From assembly GCA_021234155.1 (NCBI GenBank), contig JAJEKV010000040.1:2333799-2397798 (forward strand): a DNA stretch of 64,000 nucleotides, written 5' to 3'. The notes below the pieces were generated by a model. The model ran no database searches. It saw nothing but the letters and a program-made list of their open reading frames with translations, and was not told the DNA's origin. The translations under genes and the position numbers were made by a program. This DNA comes from Isoetes taiwanensis. Taxonomy: Eukaryota > Streptophyta > Lycopodiopsida > Isoetales > Isoetaceae. Positions within the stretch are counted from its first letter, which is position 1, and every line of letters starts with the position of its first letter. This document shows positions 24,600 through 35,594 of this stretch, piece by piece.

Positions 24600-25300
24600 A
24601 AGGGACGTTTGCATGCATGCCACCTAGGCTCCAACATGCCACAGTAAAGGGTCAAGCTTGCCACATAGACCCGAAAAGCATGCCACCTAGGTCTCCAACA
24701 TGCCAAGGTGGCTCAAACATGCCACCTAGGCTCCAACATGCCACGAAGCCCCAACATGCCACCTATGATTCACCACATGATTCACCAAATGCACCACATG
24801 ATCCATCACATGCACCATTTGCATCACCAAACATGTTGGTCAATGGAAGTCAAACATGTAACAAAGGTCATGTAAAGGCTCAAGCATGCCAAGGTGGCTC
24901 AAATATGCCACCTAGGCTCAAACATGCCAAGGTGGCTCAAACATGCCACCTAGGCTCCAACATGCCACGTAAGCCCCAACATGCCACCTATGATTCACCA
25001 CATGATTCACCAAATGCACCACATGATCCACCACATGCACCATTTGCATCACCAAACATGTTGGTCAATGGAAGTCAAACATATAACAAAGGTCATGTAA
25101 AGGCTCAAGCATGCCAAGGTGGCTCAAATATGCCACCTAGGCTCAAACATGCCAAGGTGGCTCAAACATCCCACCTAGGCTCCAACATGCCACGTAAGCT
25201 CCAGCATGCCACCTATGATTCACCACATGATTCCCCACATGGTACCACATGATTCACCACATGCACCATTTGCATCACCACATCTATCACGACATGTAAC
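24600..25300 (+). repeat. 19-bp minisatellite within a ~238-bp tandem repeat (transposon A)
   Basis: 19-bp units of two kinds alternate: acatgccacctaggctcca and acatgccaaggtggctcaa. They are embedded in a larger repeat of about 238 bp, with gattcaccacatgattcacc starting near 24769 and 25007 and a truncated third copy near 25216. The same 19-bp units build the large arrays in transposon B. Open frames through the array are products of the repeat, since three units equal 57 bp. Confidence 0.9.
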
Positions 25301-25499
25301 ACCACATTGTCATGAATCTTTGAATACATCAATTTCTTCTGGAGATTTGAACTCCACCAGAGTGTTGCTCTGGTCAGCCAGAAAAGTCTATTGTATACAA
25401 TAGTATACAACAATGTACATTAGAGTGTCAATGAAAGAATAGGTTACAAGAATAACCTCTTTGGTTACAATAATACAAATATGTGATTACAAGTAAAGA

Positions 25500-26420
25500 T
25501 CTATTGATCTGTCAACCTCAGCTTCATTACTACAGCAACTGTGCTTCACAACATCAATCATCATTCTGCGCGTGTCCAACAGCTCACAACTAGAAATTGG
25601 TACACCCTGCAACAAACATATCAGGCCTCACATTGGATGAGTAATACCTTCAAATTCTGAACTCACCTTGCATTGGGATAGTATGTCCAAGTCTCGCATT
25701 ACTGCAGCCACAACATGCTTTACAAAGACACATATAGCAGGACCACACGACCAGCTGGCAGAATGGTACATTCCGAAATTGCAAGTTGAGGGTTCAACAG
25801 TTTGTCCTTTGAAGCAAGCTCGTTCGACAGTAATGTGTAAATGAGCGGATCCATGAAATGGAACCTCTGTTCCATGTCATGCTTGATGCAGAATTGGTGC
25901 ATACACCTGCCAAAGTCCAAGGTCTGGTAAAACAAGATGATTTAAGAAACAACAGAAGACTTCAAATCTGAGTTGTTTATATTAAATTACTAACCTCATG
26001 AAGAAATGGACTATCCTGTCACTGAACCAATCCCTACTTTTCTCCAATATTCTGATTGCCTCTTGATCAAGCACAAGAGGCTCAAGAGTATGGACTCACT
26101 CTTGTCATAGCTTCTACCCAGAACTCCATTGTAGTAAAAAACAAGCAGGATTGGGCTTAACCTTGTAGTCTTCTGCATGGACAGAGTTGGTGTAGGGCTG
26201 GAAACTTCTGCTTCAGCGGATGAAGAAGTAAGCTACATATCCCAATTGCATCAAACAAGACTTGGTTACCTTTGAGGGTAGAAAATAATTCCCTTTTTGG
26301 TGTGCTAGATGGACTCACATAGTCATTGCCACCAGTATGAACAGTTAGACCTGAATTAGTAAACGGCACCATGCTCTGCAAACCTGGAATTGAATCACAA
26401 TTGATTGTAACTATGCTTTG
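25500..26420 (-). pseudogene. Antisense gene relic in transposon A, possible ULP1-like (C48) peptidase N-part
   Basis: Read leftward, a segment near 26075-25996 encodes QEAIRILEKSRDWFSDRIVHFF, which resembles the WLxDxxIxxF entry helix of ULP1/SENP peptidases. The next open block (25935-25720, HFMDPLIYTLLSNEL) could continue it. A further exon (about 25607-25500) follows a tgttgcag acceptor. I do not see the His-Asp-Cys catalytic residues. Many plant transposons carry ULP1-like accessory genes, which fits, but the call is tentative. Confidence 0.3.
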
Positions 26421-26439
26421 GTTTTTTTAACTAAGCTCC

Positions 26440-26835
26440 AGACTTTTTTACTCTCTTTACGATGTTCCTGTTTTTATATATCTAAAGTGTCCCCTAAAAT
26501 GAGCGAGCGATCTCATCCCAGGGGGCACGTTAGATACACAAAACAGGAGAAGCAAAAGAGACTAAGCCAGCCAGGATCTTGTTTTATGTCGGGCTTACTC
26601 CCTTTTCGAGTTTCTGCTTGAGGTATCTAATTCGCCACCGAGTGGCGATGTCATCCTAGGGGCAAATTAGATCACGATAAACAGAAACGAAGGAGATTAA
26701 GTTGAGCTTACTCTCTTTTCGAGTTTCCTGCTTGATGTATCTAATTCGCCACCTAAAATGAGTGAGCGACCTCATCCTAGGGGGCAAATTAGACACGTCC
26801 AAACAGGACAAACGAAAGAGACTAAGCCGGTGAAA
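26440..26835. repeat. Three tandem hairpin-forming repeats (~125-140 bp)
   Basis: Units start near 26448, 26588 and 26710 (ttactctcttttcgag). Each contains tatctaattcgccac...gggggcaaattagaca, whose arms are reverse complements, and outer arms that also pair (ctctttt/aaagaga). Each unit could therefore fold into a long hairpin. Confidence 0.7.
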
Positions 26836-27229
26836 GATTGCAATGTTGATTACAAATCCCGCAAAGTGAGCATAAAATTTGTCAATGAGAATACAATTAT
26901 ACTAAACACTTCAGGAATTTTGTTATGAAGTACCTCAAGAGGTCGAAAGCGGACATGGAAGATGGTATTGGTGATTTGCATTCAAGAATCAAAGTTGGTA
27001 GTGGTTTCCCCATCCCTTTGGAGGATCTTGCCCACGAGAATGGACAGCCACTACCATAATCTTCAGCCTTTATCAAGGTGCGGAAGTAGTGGATCCAAGA
27101 CAAATAAAGGAAGGCTTTGATCACAAGTTTGCAACCTTGCCTTTTAATCGAATCACTTCTCGATCTTGTAGAGTTGATCCATTCTCCCAAAGTGTCCTGT
27201 TGAATTCAACCGAAAGTAATCCAAGGTTA

Positions 27230-27690
27230 GTACCACATGACACAACAGGCACCACTTTACACACCACAAATTCCATCATGACAAACTTTGCACCACAAAT
27301 GGCGTCATATTCACCACATGTGGTGTGGCATGTGGGCCATAAACCATGTGGTGGTGCCACATGACACACCACCTATGGCACCACAATGCACCCAAGGCAC
27401 CACATATGGCAATCCATTGGTGGCGTCAAAGACACCACATGTGGTGCAAAATGTGGATCCATAGTGGTGCCACATTAGACACCACATGTGGCACCACAAT
27501 GCAAAGAAGGCACCACATCCGGCAGGCATCCACCACCCCATATGTGGCAGATAGCGTGGTGCGATATTTAGCGCAGCAATTGGCACCACATATGGCGGCA
27601 CAATCCACCATTCACAAGTATCACCATATCTAACATCACATATGACACTAAGTATAGAAACATATGGAAGCCAATTCACTATTCAGATAA
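27230..27690. repeat. CACCACA/TGTGGTG-rich cluster in transposon A
   Basis: About 20 copies of ccacatgtggtg, ggcaccaca and related motifs in both orientations. Frames on both strands (for example 27311-27679 minus) are by-products of the repeat. Confidence 0.75.
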
Positions 27691-27850
27691 GGTACCACGT
27701 TTGGTACTATATGTGACACTACATATGCTACAAACTACATTATTAACATATAATTGGCACTATATGACTGTCCTGTAACACATTTGGAGTACTGTGAACT
27801 GAAATTATCCACCACAACTCGAAACTAGCAGCACAAATTTCCTACACATA

Positions 27851-28203
27851 ACTTACAACACACCCAAGCCTTGCATCTGTGTGTGGCTTGGTTGGTGTGG
27901 TTGATTTGGAAGCGGCGGCGGTTGTGGATCTTTCAGGGGATTCAACGACTGCGACCTCTCCTACAAGCTATTTCAAAGCTTTTTGGTGTTCCCGGGATTA
28001 GTAGAGCGGAAGTTTTCCATTTGGCGGGACTTCTTGGGTGTGGTAGATGGTGATGGTCAGTTTGTACAGCAGTAGAGTTGTAGTTGTTGTGGAGTGTCGA
28101 GGTATCACTGTCTCTTTGGGGCAGTTCTCCTTCCTCCTCACTTGCTTTGTAACATTACCATTCTTTTAATATATTGCTGACACAGTTCTTCAAAAAAAAA
28201 AAG
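27851..28203 (+). mobile_element. 5'-truncated LINE (non-LTR) fragment with poly(A)
   Basis: A frame at 27871-28053 ends in a segment (VWLIWKRRRLWIFQG) resembling the C-terminus of plant L1-type RT proteins (W-x-x-W-K-R-R-x-x-x-F). About 140 bp of untranslated sequence follows, with tttgtaacattaccattcttttaatatattgc and then a run of 11 A (28193-28203). This is the usual architecture of a truncated plant LINE. No target duplication was established. The open frame on the opposite strand appears interrupted here. Confidence 0.55.
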
Positions 28204-28914
28204 AAGTAAGTGGTGCACCTGATTGTTCAAGCTTGCTAGACCTTGCTGGAAAATAACAGTTCCAATATTAAATTGCATCGTATGGTGGTTCCAGAAGAAG
28301 AGGGTTGCCAAAGTACCTATTTTTTCAGTGATTTTCCCCGAGATTCTTCTTACAGCTTGAGGAGGCTTGAATTGTGGCCTAGTCATTTCAAGAGAGGAAG
28401 CATCATCTGTGGCAGGTTGCTCTGCTTCCTCACTATTTGAAATGCTTGCATGCTTCCTCTTCACGTTGGGGACGGAGAGTCTTGAGACCCTTTTTTCTCT
28501 TAATTGTTGCGAAACTCAACCGGTTTATTTCTTTTCCTTTTGTGTGAAGGTAACACGCAATGACCATAGTGCGTGAGGCCATGCCTCCCGAGCGTGCGAT
28601 TCACACTGTGATTTTTTTGTAATATTCATTATACCTCTCCTTGCTCAGATTCTTCAACCTGCATGATGAAACAAAACAATATTCTAAACAACAGAGAATC
28701 ATGGGCATCCCCGAATCTAGAATGCAACCCACCTGTAAGTGGATTTTCCTAATACTTTCGGTCCCCAAACAGACTCGATTTCTTCTTGTGTGGCGTAATG
28801 CTTTTCTTGCCTGTACATTTCCTTGTAGGTGTATCCCGTGGCATTCAAGTCCGGTATGATCAGAGCCATTTCGTGATCGATCTTCTTGCCAGAAATCAGA
28901 AATGGTCTTGGCGG
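28204..28914 (-). pseudogene. Antisense gene exons near the right end of transposon A
   Basis: Read leftward, an exon-like block (about 28914-28734, PRPFLISGKKIDHEMALIIP ... ATQEEIESVWGPKVLG) ends before ag|gtgggt, a donor-like site. A second block (28464 to about 28215) contains a nuclear-type Lys/Ser/Glu stretch and FKPPQAVRRISGKITEKIG. They are collinear with the possible ULP1-like relic further left. Together they suggest a second gene of A, antisense to the transposase. Function unknown. Confidence 0.4.
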
Positions 28915-29018
28915 ATTAAGGGAGCGTGATCAGAGTTTTTGAGGGAAAATGAAAATTCAGAATCAGAAATGGTCTTGCCGGATTAAGGGAGCGTGATCAG
29001 AGTTTTTGAGGGAAAATG
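28894..29018. repeat. 67-bp tandem duplication
   Basis: aatcagaaatggtcttg...agggaaaatga occurs at 28894 and again at 28961 with one or two differences. Confidence 0.85.
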
Positions 29019-29179
29019 ATCGTGTACGTTGCTGAGTAAGCCTGAATAAGACTGAAAGGACAAAATTTTGAATAAGTAATCATGTGTATTTTTGAAAAAA
29101 TAACTCCCTCTCCCACTACAAATTCGGTAGTTCCCACCACACTTAGCACCCAAAAATGTGGTGCTAAAATGCACGTTTT

Positions 29180-29205
29180 TGTTCCACTACAACATGCTTT
29201 CACCC
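29180..29205 (-). repeat. Right TIR of transposon A
   Basis: Reverse complement of the left TIR, ending GCTTTCACCC and followed by the AGTG target duplication at 29206-29209. Confidence 0.92.
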
Positions 29206-29626
29206 AGTGGTTTTCGTGATAAATCAATGGGATCTGCTCCAGGGTCTGGGCCATTCAAACGGCCGCACATAGACGTTGCAGATACTGAACCCGTTGGGGC
29301 CAAAGAGCCAAAGGAGTCTTATCAAGCGCGTAAAAAGCGGTTGATGAGGGAGAATAAGTGTTTTGTTTGTTATTCAACTGACCATAAGTTTTATGAATGC
29401 CCTACTTATTTGGACAAGAAGAAAGGGGAAAGAAAGGAAGCTACACCTATTCTTAAGTCTGGGACTAAGAAAGAGGATAAAAGTAAGAAAGTAGCTTCTG
29501 TTCGCGGAGATGGAAAAGGGAAGAAGGTGGCTACGGTCCGGGAAAACTCGGATATGGATTCTGTTGAGAATAGTAGTCTCTTACGATTTTGGGCTACTAT
29601 TCAAGATCAAAAAGTACATGTCCTAT
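29206..29626 (+). pseudogene. gag-pol: gag zinc knuckle and protease start of the host Ty3 element
   Basis: The frame continues from the gag part at 17593. It encodes a Lys-rich region with a CCHC zinc knuckle (CFVCYSTDHKFYEC, C-x2-C-x4-H-x4-C, about 29359-29400), then the start of the aspartic protease (LLRFWATIQDQKVHVL, about 29578-29625). The knuckle contributes to genomic RNA binding. Transposon B cuts the protease at 29626, and the rest is at 40935. Confidence 0.9.
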
Positions 29627-30700
29627 CACACTGACCCCAATTTTTGGTCCACAGTTGTTTTTAGTTATACGGAAGTGTTGTTTTATGCCAAAAACAACAC
29701 CAAAATGACCCCAAAAGTCCACGTGGCCCGTTTATCCGGATTTGCACAAAGAGACAGTGGTTTTTTGGCAAAAAATTCCACTGTGGTTTTTCTGGCAGTT
29801 TTTTGTTTTTGATCAACGTGTCCTTTTTTTCACTATTGTTTTTCACTAACTTTTGTCAACGTGTGGTTTTTTCTTGACTGTTGTTTTTTGGAGGAGCCAC
29901 GCGTTGTTTGTATTCCAAAAAACACATGTAGGTTTGAATATTAATACGTGGAAAATTGAAAAAGAATAGTTTTTTTTTTCCTTTTCAATGTGTGTTGTTT
30001 TGTTTTCTCCACTTGTAGTTCTTTAAGTTAACATTGTTTTCACAAAAGAAAATACATAATATCTAAGAAATCCACATGTATTATTTTAGAATAATTGTTG
30101 TTTTCAAATGTTGTTTTACTACGACAATATGTAGTTATTAGATATACCTTTTTTTTCTATATGTATTATGTTTTTTCTTTACATGTTGGTTTTAAAAGTT
30201 ATTATTGTTTTCTTAAAAAACAATACGTAGTTTTAAAGAAACCCACATATAGGGAACATTGTTTTCCTTGATTTGATATGTAGCTATTAAGAAGTAGACA
30301 CGTTGTTTCTTAATATAGCTGTTGTTTCAATGAAATAAAATATATGTGGCTTTTATTTAAATTTAGAGAAACAACCTGTTTGGTCCGCTCTGGAACATCT
30401 GTCTAACCAATCAAATATTGACACGTGGCACTCAATTTTTCAAAAAAAAAAACAATTATATATTAGCTATTGATAATTTCAATCTACTAAAAGGAAAAAG
30501 ACATCATGGAGCAAGCATCATTTGAATGTCTACTAAACTCAAGTTTGCCTTTAAGTTTTGATCTTAATTGATTCCATATTTAAACTCAAGCTTGCCTTGA
30601 AACACAGATTATATTTTCACAAATTTATATATTGTATAAACTCAATTTTGCTTTATTCAAATTCTTGCCATGGAGCTGATTTGATACATAGTAAATGATA
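29627..30700. other. Left sub-terminal region of transposon B
   Basis: T-rich, with many ttgttttt and acacatgta motifs. No gene. Counterpart motifs (ccacatgtagg, aaaacaacaaag) recur in the last 200 bp of B. Such sub-terminal repeats are usual transposase-binding sites in CACTA elements. Confidence 0.5.
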
Positions 30701-30739
30701 TGCATATTCTTCTTTTCATGGCACTGCCGCCTTGCAAAC

Positions 30740-31324
30740 TTGTCTGTTTCCTTTCATTATGCCAAAATATTCTGAAGAAAAGAAAGATCCCTTTAACAAC
30801 CTTTGACAAGTTCGTGATGTTTCTTTACAAATGGAGGGCTGCCAAATGCATTTTCTGCAGTTTCTAATCCTCTCTTCTCGCATAATAAAAACACCGTGGA
30901 TACCACCCCCTTCATAGAAAAAGCCAGTGCCAATGCTCTTCCTGCAAAACAAACACAATAGAATATTGAGTGCTCAATTGATCTTATTTTGAAGTAGACA
31001 GAACAATCGTATGCTCATTGCCAAATTTTGGACGGAACCTTTTATTCAAAAATTGGTTTAAAAAGACAACAATGTTCAAAAATTGGTTTAGAAAGACAAC
31101 AATGTTGGTCCTTTTCCAGTTTCAAAGGCATATCAAAAACAATTAGCTTGCAGTATTCTTACTACGTTCTAGTTTCATATTCATAGAAACAGACCGTCTA
31201 TGTAGTTTCTAGAAATACATCATGGGCATATGCAATCAGGGGAGGAAATAGAGAGTAGAATAAGATTTACCGATCCACGAGCCCCTCCCGTGACAAGAGC
31301 CGCCAAGCCTTCTTCGATCCTCAT
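30740..31324 (-). pseudogene. Captured short-chain dehydrogenase/reductase (SDR) fragment
   Basis: Read leftward, exon 1 begins with ATG at 31324 and encodes MRIEEGLAALVTGGARG up to 31271, followed by a GT donor. The next exon starts at 30941 after a tttgcag acceptor and encodes RALALAFSMKGVVSTVF. Together they give the N-terminal Rossmann motif TGxxxGxG and following helix of an SDR. One base is missing at the junction (GGATCG where GGAATCGG is expected), and stops follow. Only the NAD(P)-binding start is present, which is typical of gene capture by a transposon. Confidence 0.6.
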
Positions 31325-31783
31325 TCCAGTCTACTCGTTGGATTAAGTCATCTTTAAGGATCTGCAACGGAAGCTCCGTGATGGGCGGACTAGGTCATCT
31401 CGTGATTGAAAGAACAGATTAGATTTTTACAAGATCAAGAGAGCAGACTGAATATGCTTTTTGCTGGAGTTACCTTGGAGTCCAAGCCACATCTTCTGCA
31501 GTCCTCTACCGCCATAGCCAGACCTCCAAACTCAGAACAATTAATTATTCAGAATCTAGGCTGTCCAGCATTGTCTTGTCCGGATTTATTGCAGCTCATG
31601 TCCATTTGACTACCCTTCGCATCCGTGGCGCGCCAGAGCCATTTTCGGGGCCCCATCGATGGATCTATGTAATGACCTTGATGTTCTTGATATCTTCCCC
31701 GGCCTTTTTTACGTGCCATTTTATACCAGTTGATGCAAATGACAGAGCACCCACATCAAGAAGAAGCTTTGCCATCGCTAAGC

Positions 31784-32070
31784 AAAGGAGCTCACGGATT
31801 CGCCAACGCCAAGGGGATAGCCATTGCCAAGGGGGGAGAGAGGAAAAAAACAGGAGGAAAGCAGAGGGAGAGAGGAAAACACAGGAGGAGCTCACGGATT
31901 CACCATCGCCAAGGGGGCTATAGCCAAGGGGTAGAGAGGAAAAAAACAGGGAGGAAAGCATGTGGAGAGAGGAAAAACATAGGAAGGAGCTCACGGATTC
32001 GCCATCGCCAAGCGGGCGCCATAGTCAAGGGGAGAGAGGAAAACACAGAGAGGAAAGCACAGTATGGAGG
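31784..32070 (+). repeat. 100-bp tandem repeat, about 3 copies
   Basis: ctcacggatt recurs at 31791, 31891 and 31990, within units holding gccaaggggagagaggaaaa. The frames through it (Arg/Lys/Glu-rich) are repeat by-products. Confidence 0.85.
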
Positions 32071-33056
32071 GAAACACATGGCGCAAGGCCAATCACATTA
32101 GAGGACTTGGATCAACATCTTAGCCGCTCATCGTGGTCTTTGCCAATCTCGACCATCAATTTCAAGGGCCAATATCTAACATAATAAAATGGGGATGAAG
32201 ATCTCAACCGCCCATCTTGACGGTTTAATAAAATACTACTTGCATTTGCATGCATATTTTTAAATATATATAATAAATTTTATCCCCTTTTTTTTTTTTC
32301 CTACTACTGGGGCTATTGTTTCTCCTATTGTGCCCCACTCTTTTTCTCTCCATTTTTTTTTATATACAACTCCCTACCCCTACCCTTGAGGTATGGCCAA
32401 GTGCCCATATATTTCTTGGGATGTCGAGTAGCGATTGCCCTTGAAAACTATTTCTAGTCGATCCTTTAGGTGGATCTGGCTGCAATTGCTCGCAATCGGC
32501 TGCTTGGCAATGCACACGAAGTTGGTTTAGCTTGATCCGCTTACCAAATGGGTTTTCCTGTGTTCTTAAGAAAGCAAAAACATTCTCGAAATTTTAAATG
32601 ATAAAAGGAAAAGGTTATATGCACACCAAATAAAACCCGCGAATAGCAAAGGTCGAGATTGTAAGAGCTTCAACAACTCTCAAAAGATGTTTTTATATCG
32701 AGAGGCCCCGATGGTAGCATGTACCCCAGATAGCATAGGCAAGTACAAAAATCAGAAGTTGCCGAAAGTGTTTAGAACTATTTCCATCCTAAAGTAATGT
32801 AAATGTAATAGATGCGTAACAAAAATTCGGAGAAGATTATATGGTTCAAAATAATAGCTTATGGAAAGAATTACTCCTCCTCACATTGGAAGCCCGACCT
32901 AATCATAGCCGGATCCGCCAATCCTATGAAAACTAGCATTAAAACGGAGATAATATCGAAGTTCCGTAACCCGCAGTTTTAACATAAGTAGAAGCAAAAA
33001 AAAAAACATCTCAGATCTCAAAAATAGAACCAAGGCAGGCAAGCACCGCTCTATAG
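32071..33056. other. Spacer inside transposon B
   Basis: AT-rich with homopolymer runs. No coding region or further repeat recognised. Confidence 0.4.
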
Positions 33057-33970
33057 GCACATGCCCACGTGGCATGTTGGAGCCCACATGGCATGTTTGA
33101 GCCACGTTGGCATGTTTGAGCCTAGGGTGGCATGTTAAAGCCAAGGTGGCATGTTGGAGTCTAGATGACATGTTTGAGCCATCTTGGCATGTTGGAGCCT
33201 AGGTGGGCGTTTTTGAGCCATCTTGGCATGTTTGAGCCTAGGTGGCATGTTGGAGCCCCGTGATGATGGCATGTTTGAGCCACCTTGGCATGTTGGAGCC
33301 TAGGTGGCATGTTGGATAAGTGGCATGTTGGAGCCAAGGTGGCATGTTTTGAGCCTAGGTGGCTTGTTTGAGCCATCTTGGCATGTTTGAGCCACCTTGG
33401 CATGTTTGAGACTATGTGGCATGTTGGAGCACATGTGGCATGTTTGAGCCTAAGTGGCATGTTGGAGCCCCGGGTGTATGCGTGTTTGAGCCATCTTGGC
33501 ATGTTTGAGCCACATTGGCATGTTAGAGCCTAGTGGCATGTTTGGGCCCATGTGGCATGTTTGAGCCACCTTGGCATATTTGAACCTAGGTGGTAAGTTG
33601 GAGCCTAGGTGGCATGTTGGAGTCTAGGTGGCATGTTGGAGCCTAGGTGTCATGTTTGAGCCACCTTGGCATGTTGGAGCCTAGGTGGCATGCTTGAGCC
33701 ACCTTGGCATGTTGGAGCCTAGGTGGCATGTTGGTGCCTGCGTGTCATGTTTGAGCCACCTTGGCATGTTTGAGCCTAGGTGGCATGTTGGAGCCCTTGT
33801 GGTATACTTGAGCCACCTCGACATGTTTGAACCACCTTGGCATGTTGGAGTCTATTTGGCATGTTGGAGCCCATGTGGCATGTTTGAGCCACCTTGGCAT
33901 GTTTGAGCCTAGGTGGCATGTCGGAATCTAGGTGGCATGTTTGAGACTAGGTGTTTGAGACTAGGTGGCA
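33057..33970 (-). repeat. 19-bp minisatellite array, minus orientation
   Basis: About 45 units of tgttggagcctaggtggca alternating with tgtttgagccaccttggca, the reverse complement of the units at 24600. The units alternate in type, giving a 38-bp dimer. The orientation flips near 33970. Confidence 0.92.
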
Positions 33971-34505
33971 CCACGCAGGCTCCAACATGCAACCTAGGCT
34001 CCAACATGCCAAGGTGGCTCGAACATGCCACCTAGGCACCAACATGCCACCTAGGGCTCAAACATGCCACTGGCTCAAACATGCCAAGGTGGCTCAAACA
34101 TGCAACGCGGGCTCCAACATGCCAAGTTGGCTCAAACATGCTATGTGGGCTCCAACATGCCAAGGTGGCTCGTGCATGCCAAGGTGGCTCGACATGCCAT
34201 GCCACCTAGACATGACAAGGTGGCTCAAACATGCCACGTGGGCTCCAACATGCCACCTAGGTTCCAACATGCCAAGGTGGCTCAAACATGCCACGTGGAC
34301 TCCAACATGCCACGTGGGCTCTAACATGCCACGTGGGCTCTAACATGCCAAGGTGGCTCAAACATGCCACCTAAGCTCTAACATGCCACCTAGGCTCAAA
34401 CATGTCAATGTGGCTCCATATGCCACGTAGGCTCCAACATGCCACCTAGGTTCCAACATGCAAAGGTGGCTCAGGCATGCCACCTAGGCTCAAGCATGCC
34501 ACCTA
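33971..34505 (+). repeat. 19-bp minisatellite array, plus orientation
   Basis: The same units as the adjoining array but inverted (acatgccacctaggctcca / acatgccaaggtggctcaa). The two arrays together form a large imperfect palindrome centred near 33970. Confidence 0.92.
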
Positions 34506-34660
34506 GGCACTCCAAGTGGTGACATGGCATGTCAAGTAAGCAAGGCCAAGTTTTGACTAGGCCAAAAATGAAAAGATGTCCATCTTTGGTCTTTTCATTG
34601 GGTGATGTTGGCAAATTTTGGGTGACATATGGCTAGATGGTGGTGACGTGACTAGGACTT
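34506..34660 (+). repeat. Left arm of an internal inverted repeat in B
   Basis: ggcactccaagtggtgacatggcatg...gacatatggctagatggtggtgac is the reverse complement, with small indels, of 38505-38640. Both arms adjoin 19-bp arrays, so arm plus array is inverted on either side of a 3.8-kb core. Confidence 0.85.
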
Positions 34661-34738
34661 TATGCAAGAAATATGATAACCTTTGAAATTTTTGTAGAGG
34701 AGTTTGGCAAGGGATAGAATAGAAGGATCTTGAGAACT

Positions 34739-35565
34739 CACAAGCCCCTTTCCAAAGGAAGGGGAGTCCGGATCAGCATGTTGTTGCAGGGGGATTCGAC
34801 CCCATCTCGCAGGGCATGGTCCCCAAAGCATACATAGAGAACTCCATGCAAAGTTTTCGGATGTGTGAGTCTCCGCCTTGACGCTGAGATGTAAACCCTA
34901 GCAAACCCTAGGGTTTGATAGGGTTTACATTCCGGGATGTCCCGATGACCCGTGAGGGCCCGTGGATCCGACGCGGAATACCCGCGGCCGGATTACCCTC
35001 ATGGCACCGGGAGACAGAGCCAAATTTCCTGGCAAAGATACCTTTTGGAGACTCCCTTCACAAGCCCCTTTCCAAGTGAAGGGGAGTTCTGAAAAGCATG
35101 TCGCAGCAGGGGATTCGACCCCATCTCCGGGCATGGTCCCCGTGAGCATACACGAGAACTCCATGCAAAGTTTTGGATGTGTGAGTCTCCGCCTTGACGC
35201 TTGAGATGTAAACCCTAGCACAAACCCTAGGGTTTGATAGGGTTTACATTCTCGGGATGTCCCATGACCCGCAGGGCCCCGGATCCGACGTGGAATACCC
35301 GCGGCCGGATTACCCTCATGGCACCGGGAGACAGAGCCAAATTTTTGCAAAGATACCTTTTCGGAGACTCCCCTTCACAAGCCCCTTTCCAAAGTGAAGG
35401 GGGAGTTCGAAAAGCATGTCGCAAGGCAGGGGGATTTGACCCCATCTCCGGCATGGTCCCCGTGAGCATACACACAGAGAACTCCATGCAAAGTTTCGGA
35501 TGTGTTAGTCTCCGGCCTTGACGCCGAGAGATAAACCCTACCAAACCCTAGGGTTTGGTAGGATT
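34739..35565 (+). repeat. ~318-bp tandem repeat, about 2.6 copies
   Basis: caagcccctttcc recurs at 34741, 35061 and about 35378. Each unit ends with aaaccctagggtttg and gcatggtccccgtgagcata. The copies differ mainly by small indels. Confidence 0.9.
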
Positions 35566-35594
35566 TACATTCGGGATGCTCCTCCCGATCAAGA

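Larger units (their letters stand above)
17594..29205 (+). mobile_element. DNA transposon A (11.6 kb) inserted in the host gag
   Basis: The termini are 26-bp inverted repeats beginning GGGTGAAAGCATGTTGTA, at 17594-17619 and 29180-29205, with one mismatch. AGTG flanks both sides (17590-17593 and 29206-29209). Removing the element with one AGTG restores the gag frame. It contains a decayed DDE-type transposase on the plus strand (17848-21068), unknown frames (21529-23287), an antisense gene relic (28914-25500), a LINE fragment and several tandem arrays. Its sub-terminal and internal repeats are full of GTGGTG/CACCAC motifs. The TIR sequence and 4-bp duplication do not match the major plant superfamilies I know, so I leave it unassigned. 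Confidence 0.9.

Noticed and set aside
27089-27690. Frames on both strands in the CACCACA cluster
   Set aside because: Low-complexity repeat translation (His/Met/Trp/Cys-rich), open on both strands.
33057-34505. CRISPR-like array
   Set aside because: Units are contiguous and alternate between two similar types. There are no unique spacers, and the context is a plant transposon.
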